Assembly: GCA_034522175.1 (NCBI GenBank)
Contig: JAXHLQ010000001.1
Span: forward strand, 2,542,001 to 2,606,000
Source: JAIPDZ01 sp034522175
Lineage (GTDB): Bacteria; Desulfobacterota; DSM-4660; Desulfatiglandales; Desulfatiglandaceae
Reading direction: 5' to 3'
DNA length: 64,000 bases
Shown piece after piece: positions 57,737 to 64,000 of this stretch (positions are counted from its first letter, which is position 1; every line of letters begins with the position of its first letter). A model generated the notes under the pieces. That model had not been told where the DNA came from and did not search any database. It worked only from the letters and a program-made list of their open reading frames with translations. The position numbers were made by a program, and so were the translations under genes.

Positions 57737-59571
57737 ATGTTCAACAACATCATCTATTTTATTGTTGTCCTGCTGATTTTCACCATCAGCTATCCGGATA
57801 CCCGCCTGAAGATTCCATCCTCTATTCCCTCATCATGCTCTTCCTGACCTGGGCGGTTTTTGCCGTTTACTGCAGGATGAGCTTTGGGACGCTTCTAAAA
57901 AGAGGCGGCAGGGATCGCTTCGGACACGGCGTTCATCTCAGCGGCCATTACCAGCGGCTGAATGTCCGGCTTTCTGTTGTGGCCATAGGCCTCTTTGCCC
58001 TGGACGTCTATTTGTTCAACCTGAAATACTGGCTCAATCAGGTACCGGGGTTCGAGACCGTGTCCGTGCTTCAGGGGATGGTGGCGGTATCCCTGTTTCT
58101 GTTTTACTTGAGCACCATCTGGTTCTTCGGATCCCCTGCTTACAAGAGCATTTTTGAGGTGCCCATTAACCGGCGCGCCTTTATTTTCTCCAATCTGCGA
58201 TTCAATGTCCCGATCCTTTTTCCCTGGATCATCATTTCCCTGGTTTATGATCTATTGGCCCTGACCCCCTGGACCGGAGAGGGACGGTTTTTGAACACCA
58301 TGGTCGGGCAGATCCTCTTTTTCGCCGCATTCATCATCCTGCTGATGAGCGTCATGCCCAAGGCCATTCAATACTGGTGGGGGTGCCGGCCCCTGCCGCC
58401 AACGGAAAAAGGGGCTGCCCTCGAATCGTTTTTGCGTGAGAAGGGGTTCAAGTATCGTCGTCTTTTAAGATGGCCCATTTTCGAAGGGCGAATGATGACT
58501 GCCGGTATTATGGGGATTGTGCCCCGGTACCGATATGTGCTGGTGACGGATGCGCTCCTGGAATATCTGAGCGTGGATGAACTCAGGGCCGTGCTGGCCC
58601 ACGAGATGGGACATGCAAAATATAAGCACCTCTTTTTTTACATCCTTTTTTTTGTTGGGTTTATGGCCCTCTCCATGGGGCTGTCTGACCTGTACCTCTA
58701 TTTTGTCTATTCCCAGCCTTTTCTGATGAGTCTGCTGTCCGAGGAAAATCCCCATTCCATCACCCTTTTCTACCTTTTTGTGACCCTTCCCATGCTGCTG
58801 ACCCTCCTGATCTACTTCAGGTTCATCATGGGATTTTTCATGCGACATTTCGAACGCCAGGCCGATCTTTATTCGACTGAACTGATGGGGACCCCGGCCC
58901 TAACGGTTAGTGCACTGGAGAAAATTGCACTCCTCAGCGGAAAAATCCGGGATGTCCCGAGCTGGCATCATTTCAGCATAAGGCAACGGGTGGACTGCCT
59001 CTGGCAAACCTTGAAAGACCCCGGATTCATCAGACGATACAACCGGTTTGTGCTCACCGCGTTTGTCGCCTTCTTGATCATCATCTCTTTGGTCGTGTAT
59101 TTCCTCAACTTTGGGCCGGTGAAGACCCGCATGACCTATGGGCTGGTGGAGAAGGCCTTAAAGGCGCAAATTCGACAAAACCCGGCAAACGTGGCCCATT
59201 ACCTGAACCTGGCCATGGTGTACCAGGAGATGGGAAAGGATCGAAAGAGTATGGCCATTTACGACCGCATTATTGAAATGGATAGGAAAAACGCCATCGC
59301 GCTGAATAATCTGGCCTGGCTTCTGGTGACCAGCGAGGATAGATCGCTCGAGGACAAAGCCCGGGGAGTGGCGCTGGCCAGGCGGGCCGTGGCCATCGAG
59401 CCGTCAGCCGGATTTCTCGACACCCTGGCGGAAGCCTATTACCAGAACGGAGAGACCGAGAAGGCCATAAGCACCATAAAGGCGGCTATTTTAAGGGCGG
59501 ATCACAACCGGGACTACTACGAGAGGCAGTTAAAAAAGTTCTCGGGTGCCGATGATCCGTCGAAAAACTGA
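57737..59571 (+). CDS. M48-family membrane peptidase with TPR repeats (frameshifted near 57800)
   Basis: About 612 residues when a C run near 57795-57800 is repaired; the restored N-terminus is MFNNIIYFIVVLLIFTISYP, PDTPPEDSILYSLIMLFLTW. Several membrane segments follow. The zinc site is DELRAVLAHEMGHAKYKHLF (HExxH), with the third ligand in MRHFERQADLYSTEL. Two or three TPR units fill the C-terminus (ALNNLAWLLVTSEDRSLEDK, FLDTLAEAYYQNGETEKAIS). Related M48-TPR proteins act in membrane protein quality control. The start ATG 57737 follows the rng stop by 13 bp. Confidence 0.83.
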
Positions 59572-59659
59572 TCACTTGCCATCCTGATACTGTAGAAGCA
59601 GGGCACCATTCTCCACTTGACCCCTCATAGTGGTTGTGAGATGTTCAGCTCAAAAGTGA

Positions 59660-60256
59660 ATGGCGTTCATGTGCCCCTTCGAACGCCGTGATTTTATGGC
59701 GTTTCAGCAGAACATGAAGAAAACCATCCTTCAGGTCCTTTTGATTCTGGCACTCCTCCTCTTTTGTGGAGCTATCTATGTGATGGCCCAGCATGTGCTC
59801 AATCTCCCGTTTGCCCCAACCAATAAGGCCCTGCATGAGGCGGATTCCGCCTTCACACTCGATTTTCTGATTCCCGGTGGGACCTATCTCGATGAAGGGA
59901 TGACCATCAGGGAAGTCATCCGTCTGCGGTGTAAACAGAAAACCCATCCTTTTCAAAAACTGTTGCAGAAACTGTGTGAACCCATCCCGCTCCAGTACAA
60001 ACTCCTGGCCAACGGACTTCTTTTTTGCTTATGGACGCTCTGCTATCTGACGCTGTTTCGTGTTTTTACCTTTATGGGGTATGGCCTCGCCTTACGGGGC
60101 AGCCTTTTTTTGGGGGCTGTGACCTATTATTTTATGCCTGACTTGTCACCCGGCATCGGAGATGATATGGTCTTTTTGCTTGCGGCGTCTCTCATCATTC
60201 TTTTACGCTTCTATGCGGTTCAGCGGAAAAAACGAAAGGTCTTCACGAAAAAATAG
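59660..60256 (+). CDS. Hypothetical membrane protein
   Basis: Up to 198 residues; family not recognised. At least three membrane segments: TILQVLLILALLLFCGAIYV near the N-terminus, YKLLANGLLFCLWTLCYLTL, and a C-terminal YFMPDLSPGIGDDMVFLLAA. A basic C-terminus (RKKRKVFTKK) suggests an in-cytosol end. In-frame ATGs at 59696 and 59714 are alternative starts and none has a convincing Shine-Dalgarno. It lies 88 bp after the M48-TPR gene on the same strand. Confidence 0.6.
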   Translation: MAFMCPFERRDFMAFQQNMKKTILQVLLILALLLFCGAIYVMAQHVLNLPFAPTNKALHEADSAFTLDFLIPGGTYLDEGMTIREVIRLRCKQKTHPFQKLLQKLCEPIPLQYKLLANGLLFCLWTLCYLTLFRVFTFMGYGLALRGSLFLGAVTYYFMPDLSPGIGDDMVFLLAASLIILLRFYAVQRKKRKVFTKK

Positions 60257-60339
60257 ACTTTTTAGTGGCCTCATTTCATCATCTGAGAGTACCGGGTCTC
60301 ACAAGAAGACGACAAAAACAGAAGTTGGCAGGTAACATC

Positions 60340-60375
60340 GGTAATCATCAATCAACAACCGCCAATCAACAATCC
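60340..60375. repeat. Copy of the AATCATCAATCAACAA interspersed repeat
   Basis: This segment ends just before the CoA-binding protein start. It is the reverse complement of the family described at 50474-50509. It lies in an in-frame open stretch upstream of 60388, which makes an earlier start codon there unlikely. Confidence 0.5.
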
Positions 60376-60387
60376 ATGAGGGGATTG

Positions 60388-61758
60388 ATGAATTTTCAGA
60401 AGTTATTTTCACCCCGGAGCATGGCCATCCTCGGGGTGTCGCGCGGAAACGACCGGCATCCCGCCAATGTGATATACAACAAAAACCGCCTGCGGTATCC
60501 CATCAAGGTCTTTCCAGTGAACCCAAAAGGGGGCGTGCTGCAACGCCGGGAGATCTACAGTCGTTTGACGGATATTCCCGAGCCCATTGACCTGGCGGTG
60601 ATTGCCGTGCGGGCCGAGCTGACCCCTTCAGCGCTTGAGGCGTGTATTGCCTCGGAAGTGGGCGCTTGCGTGGTGATCTCCGGGGGGTTTGCCGAGACCG
60701 GCCGAAAAGACCTCCAGGACAGGATCGCTGCCATGGCCCGGGAAGTCGATCTGCCGCTGATCGGTCCCAATTGCCTCGGTATCTATGCCCCCGGACATTT
60801 TGACACCTTTTTCCTTCCCACGGAACGGATGGTTCAGCCCGAGGAAGGGAATGTGGCCCTGGTCAGCCAGAGCGGCGGCATTCTTGTGGATCAGATGATT
60901 AATTTTGCCGGGGAAGGGGTGGGGCTGTCCCTGGCCTTCAGTATCGGGAACAAGGCAGTCATCAATGAGGTGGACCTCCTTGCGCATCTCGCCGATCACG
61001 CCCAGACCGAGGTGATTGCGTTTTATGTGGAGGGGTTTGACAAAAACGGAGGCCGGGCTTTTGTTGAGGCCGCCCGGGCGTGTCCCAAACCCGTGATCGT
61101 CCTAAAGTCCGGCAGAAGCCCCGAGGGGAGCCGGGCGGTTTCGAGCCACACGGCTTCCCTGGCCGGTGATTACGAGATCTTTTCACAGGCACTCTCCCAG
61201 TATGGCATCGTGGAGGCCTGCACCCAGTTTGAACTGGTCTCGTTCTCCGAGTCCCTCGCTTGCTATAAAACTCCCATCAAAGGCCGGGTCGGTATCATTA
61301 CCTTAAGCGGGGGGCATGGTGCGATGGCCGTGGATTTGTGCAAGAAACATGGATTGACGGTCCCCTCCCTTTCAGATGACCTGCAGGAGGAAATTCGCTC
61401 GGGCCTTACGCCGAGTATCCAAACCATCGCCGCGCTGTCCAACCCGGTGGACCTGACCGGGAGCGTGGTGGATGATGATTTTGTGGTGGCGGCAGAGGCG
61501 ATGAGCCGATCGCCTGAAATCGATTGCATCCTCCTCCTCATCTTGCCGTATGCACCGGGGACCACCTCGGATCTGGGGGCCAGGCTGAGTCGGATCTATC
61601 ACCGGGAGGGCACCCCGCTTGTGGCCTATGTGCCCCACGTGGAGAAGTACCGCATGCTGATCGACGGGTTTGAACTCAACCGGGTGCCGGTATCTCCTGC
61701 CATCGAGGGCGCCGTATTGATGGCGGAGGCCCTGAGGCGGTATGAGCCGTCGCAATGA
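60388..61758 (+). CDS. CoA-binding (acyl-CoA synthetase ADP-forming alpha-like) protein
   Basis: 456 residues from ATG 60388, preceded by GAGGGG five bases upstream. Domains of the ADP-forming acyl-CoA synthetase alpha subunit: CoA-binding SPRSMAILGVSRGNDRHPAN, succinyl-CoA ligase-like LPLIGPNCLGIYAPGHFDTF, NVALVSQSGGILVDQMINFA and KPVIVLKSGRSPEGSRAVSS. The active histidine loop follows in SHTASLAGDYEIFSQALSQY. The beta subunit with the ATP-grasp is not seen next to it. It could form acyl-CoA with ADP in energy conservation, with a separate beta subunit. Confidence 0.82.
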   Translation: MNFQKLFSPRSMAILGVSRGNDRHPANVIYNKNRLRYPIKVFPVNPKGGVLQRREIYSRLTDIPEPIDLAVIAVRAELTPSALEACIASEVGACVVISGGFAETGRKDLQDRIAAMAREVDLPLIGPNCLGIYAPGHFDTFFLPTERMVQPEEGNVALVSQSGGILVDQMINFAGEGVGLSLAFSIGNKAVINEVDLLAHLADHAQTEVIAFYVEGFDKNGGRAFVEAARACPKPVIVLKSGRSPEGSRAVSSHTASLAGDYEIFSQALSQYGIVEACTQFELVSFSESLACYKTPIKGRVGIITLSGGHGAMAVDLCKKHGLTVPSLSDDLQEEIRSGLTPSIQTIAALSNPVDLTGSVVDDDFVVAAEAMSRSPEIDCILLLILPYAPGTTSDLGARLSRIYHREGTPLVAYVPHVEKYRMLIDGFELNRVPVSPAIEGAVLMAEALRRYEPSQ

Positions 61759-61841
61759 GGTTCCACGTTTCGGGTGTCAGGTAAACCCGTTTCTGAAAAT
61801 GTACTTTCGGTTGGCTGCGGTCAATGTTTGACGAGAGGCGA

Positions 61842-62552
61842 ATGGCTGTGCAAATTATTCGAAAACGATGCGCCGATGGGGCCCAGGAACCCGAAGGGCT
61901 CACGGTGATTATTGATGTATTCCGGGCCTTTTCGTGCGCGCCGCTCTTTTTTCATTTTAACGCCGCTCGGGTGATCCTGGAGGCCGATCCTGAGAAAGCC
62001 ACGGCTCTGAAGCGGGAACACCCGGATTATATTCTGGTAGGGGAGGTCAATGAGGTCCCCATCGAAGGGGGGGATGTGGGAAATTCCCCATCCCGGATCA
62101 TTCAAATGGGTGCATCCTATTTTGAGAAGCGGACGGTCATCCATCGGACCACGGCCGGGGTGACGGGTGCGGCGGCTGCGCTTCAAACCCACCATGAGGT
62201 GATCCTGGGTGCGTTTGTGACGGCGGGGGCCATATCGACATTTATCCAGCAGAAGAACCCCGACAAAGTAACGCTTGTGGCCATGGGGGATCGCGCGGAA
62301 AGGGCAGCCCCCGAAGATGAGGCATGTGCGGACTATCTGGAACATCTTTTGATCAAAACGCCGTATGATCCGGCCGAGGTGTTTCTGGAGGTGGTGTTTC
62401 AGCCCACGGCGCAGAAATTCATTCAGGGCGAAAAACCGTATTTGCCGAGGGAGGACCCCGTCTTCTGCCTGCAGCGCGATCTGTTCGATTTCGTGCTTCT
62501 CGCCAGGCGGGTGGAGGACCGAGTGGAGGTTTTCAAGCAGGAAATGACTTGA
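61842..62552 (+). CDS. ComB-family (2-phosphosulfolactate phosphatase-like) protein
   Basis: 236 residues from ATG 61842, which follows GAGAGGCG. Signature motifs: LTVIIDVFRAFSCAPLFF near the N-terminus, YILVGEVNEVPIEGGDVGNS, and VIHRTTAGVTGAAAALQT. In methanogens ComB dephosphorylates 2-phosphosulfolactate in coenzyme M synthesis. Many non-methanogens have ComB-like proteins without the rest of that pathway, and none is seen here, so the substrate is open. It lies 27 bp upstream of the DUF1445 gene and probably in one operon. Confidence 0.78.
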   Translation: MAVQIIRKRCADGAQEPEGLTVIIDVFRAFSCAPLFFHFNAARVILEADPEKATALKREHPDYILVGEVNEVPIEGGDVGNSPSRIIQMGASYFEKRTVIHRTTAGVTGAAAALQTHHEVILGAFVTAGAISTFIQQKNPDKVTLVAMGDRAERAAPEDEACADYLEHLLIKTPYDPAEVFLEVVFQPTAQKFIQGEKPYLPREDPVFCLQRDLFDFVLLARRVEDRVEVFKQEMT

Positions 62553-62579
62553 ATTCGTAGAGAAAAGGAGTTTTGACTT

Positions 62580-63362
62580 ATGGACGTACCAACCTCACCC
62601 AATGCTTTGCGTGAGTTCATCAGAACCGGGCAATGGACCACCCCCACCACCGGTACGGCCCCCGGATATGTGCAGGCCAACCTGGTGATGCTGCCCAAAG
62701 CCGCGGCCTTTGATTTTCTACTGTTCTGTGTGCGAAACCCCAAGCCCTGTCCCATCCTGGATGTGCTGGAGCCGGGGGCCTGGGAGCCGAAGATCGCTCC
62801 AGGTGCGGATCTGAGAACCGATTTGCCACAATACCGGGTTTATCGGGAAGGGGAACTCTCCGAAGAAATAGCAGATGTAACTTCCCTGTTTAAGGAAGAT
62901 ACCGTGAGTTTTCTTCTGGGGTGCAGTTTCTCATTTGAAAATGCCCTGGTGGCATCGGACGTACCGGTGAGAAATATGGAAGAGGGGAAAAATGTGTCCA
63001 TGTACCGGACCAACCGCCCATGTACCCCTGCGGGCCTTTTCTCAGGACCGCTCGTGGTCAGCATGCGCCCCATGACGCCCGAACAGGCCGTGAGGGCCGT
63101 TCAGATCACCACCCGGTTCAACCTTACCCACGGCGCCCCTGTCCACATGGGATCCCCCGAGGCGATCGGGATCAGCAATATAGACGCTCCGGATTTCGGG
63201 GACCCCGTGACCATCCGTGACGGCGAGATCCCGGTTTTCTGGGCCTGCGGGGTGACCAGTCAGGTCGCGGTGACCTCGGCCAGACTCCTCCTGGTCGTGA
63301 CCCATGCCCCCGGTCATATGTTCGTATCGGATCTGAGGGATGAGCATTTGACGCTTCTGTGA
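62580..63362 (+). CDS. DUF1445 family putative hydro-lyase (D-glutamate cyclase-like)
   Basis: 260 residues, intact. Family motifs: PTTGTAPGYVQANLVMLPKA, FLLGCSFSFENALVASDVPV, TNRPCTPAGLFSGPLVVSMR and HGAPVHMGSPEAIGISNIDA. This matches the putative hydro-lyase family whose mammalian relative is D-glutamate cyclase. It would act in the cytosol on D-glutamate or a similar acid. It is preceded by AAAAGGAG and lies 27 bp after the ComB-like gene. Confidence 0.83.
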   Translation: MDVPTSPNALREFIRTGQWTTPTTGTAPGYVQANLVMLPKAAAFDFLLFCVRNPKPCPILDVLEPGAWEPKIAPGADLRTDLPQYRVYREGELSEEIADVTSLFKEDTVSFLLGCSFSFENALVASDVPVRNMEEGKNVSMYRTNRPCTPAGLFSGPLVVSMRPMTPEQAVRAVQITTRFNLTHGAPVHMGSPEAIGISNIDAPDFGDPVTIRDGEIPVFWACGVTSQVAVTSARLLLVVTHAPGHMFVSDLRDEHLTLL

Positions 63363-63472
63363 AGATGCCGGGCTGATTCGTCAGGGAGTCAAGGACGGGA
63401 GGTCAGTTTGGGTATGTTTCGGATTCCATCATCTGCGACATATGATAGGAAGCCGGTCAGCGATGCAGGGGG

Positions 63473-63500
63473 TTGACTTAAAGACCACCGTGGATATAAT
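63473..63500 (+). promoter_or_regulatory. Sigma70-type promoter of the tRNA-Ser gene
   Basis: TTGACT (63473-63478) and the perfect TATAAT (63495-63500) are separated by 16 bp, 24 bp before the tRNA 5' end. Confidence 0.8.
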
Positions 63501-63524
63501 GGACCATCAGATCAACGGTAATAC

Positions 63525-63618
63525 GGAGAGATGGCCGAGTCGGCTGAAGGCGCTCGCCTGCTAAGCGAGTGTGGGGTAAAAAGCTCCACCGAGGGTTCGA
63601 ATCCCTCTCTCTCCGCCA
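63525..63618 (+). tRNA. tRNA-Ser (GCT)
   Basis: 94 nt with encoded CCA. Acceptor GGAGAGA/TCTCTCC, anticodon loop CTGCTAA (anticodon GCT) and a long variable arm as in class II serine tRNAs. The T-arm has GGTTCGAATCC. Confidence 0.95.
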
Positions 63619-63755
63619 TTTTTACGCTCAATCAATTTGCCCCTCCCTCTGTTTGAGCCTCGATTTACGATGTTGCACCCCCCTCTCTCGATTGGGGATA
63701 ATCCCCACGTTGACTGTTCCTTCACTAAAAGACCTTAATGGAGAAAAACAATCCC

Positions 63756-64000
63756 ATGCCCATAACCCTGGGGAAAATGGCCATTCTGTACAAATGGCTT
63801 TTTACCTCTCAACCCACGACAGTGGCGGTTGATATCACCCACCGCTGCAATCTCAGATGCGTGCATTGCTACTGGTGGAAGCAGGAGCACCCGCCGGAAC
63901 TCGACGACCGGCAAATGCTTAAATTTCTCAAGCAGTTAAGAAGCAGTGGCTTGCGGGCGGCCATCCTTTACGGTGGAGAGCCCACACTCAGAAAAGAGAT
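63756..64000 (+). CDS. Radical SAM protein (partial, runs off the window)
   Basis: The first 81 codons are present, from ATG 63756 with GGAG about 12 bases upstream. The radical SAM cluster motif is VAVDITHRCNLRCVHCYWWK (CxxxCxxC), followed by LRAAILYGGEPTLRKE, the strand that binds SAM. The C-terminal part lies outside, so it cannot be said whether a SPASM or other auxiliary domain follows. It lies 138 bp downstream of the tRNA-Ser gene. Confidence 0.85.
   Translation, partial: MPITLGKMAILYKWLFTSQPTTVAVDITHRCNLRCVHCYWWKQEHPPELDDRQMLKFLKQLRSSGLRAAILYGGEPTLRKE

Overview
The window looks like a chromosomal segment of an anaerobic Desulfobacterota (deltaproteobacterial) bacterium, probably a sulfate reducer or a relative. 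This is an inference. It rests on the protein families present: a BcrAD/BadFG CoA-dehydratase activase with an HgdB-like partner, a RACo-like ferredoxin/ASKHA protein, an FmdE-like protein beside aconitase, an AF1514-type small protein, and a DsbA/FrnE-type oxidoreductase whose first active-site cysteine codon is TGA. Most genes are GC-rich. The stretch after the insertion sequence (about 22.9-24.2 kb) is more AT-rich and poor in recognisable genes.

Layout. 0.1-8.3 kb: a block of exported proteins made of a DUF4384 protein, a caspase-fold peptidase with coiled coil, PEGA domain and polyglycine tail, a large FGE-sulfatase-domain protein with Ig-like and Fn3 domains, a truncated duplicate of the caspase 5' end with the same promoter layout, and a peptidase S74 protein. 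A nested inverted-repeat element lies beside a RelE/ParE toxin remnant. 8.4-12.5 kb: HtpX, an unknown protein and a MoxR/CoxE-like ATPase-VWA pair. 13-20.3 kb: FmdE-like protein, aconitase, isocitrate dehydrogenase, a REC-PAS-HD-GYP regulator and a diadenylate cyclase fused to a YbbR domain. 20.7-24 kb: AF1514-like protein, HdeD, a nearly intact ISL3 element that appears to cut an older gene, and an orphan hypothetical gene. 24.2-37.2 kb: initiator tRNA and a complete glycerol island, namely a DeoR-type repressor, GlpA and GlpB, the glpSTPQUV-type glycerol ABC transporter, glycerol kinase and a deleted MFS gene. 37.2-45.8 kb: RACo-like activator, the selenoprotein candidate, cupin, DUF3124, YSC84, 2-hydroxyacid dehydrogenase, CDF transporter, crotonase and a UbiE-like methyltransferase. 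46-64 kb: YcaO-TPR, DNA polymerase I, radical SAM protein, activase and HgdB-like pair, RNase G, M48-TPR protease, CoA-binding protein, ComB-like and DUF1445 proteins, tRNA-Ser and the start of another radical SAM gene.

How the genes fit together. The 24-37 kb block should import glycerol (GlpSTPQUV), phosphorylate it (GlpK) and oxidise glycerol-3-phosphate (GlpAB), probably under the divergent DeoR-type repressor. Aconitase and isocitrate dehydrogenase give a short TCA segment. HD-GYP and DAC proteins put c-di-GMP and c-di-AMP turnover functions side by side.

Caveat on quality. About eighteen genes or gene joints carry an apparent single-base frameshift, and most sit at a homopolymer that is one base short. 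I read these as sequencing or assembly errors. Each such gene is described as one reconstructed CDS, and the residue numbers in those genes are approximate.
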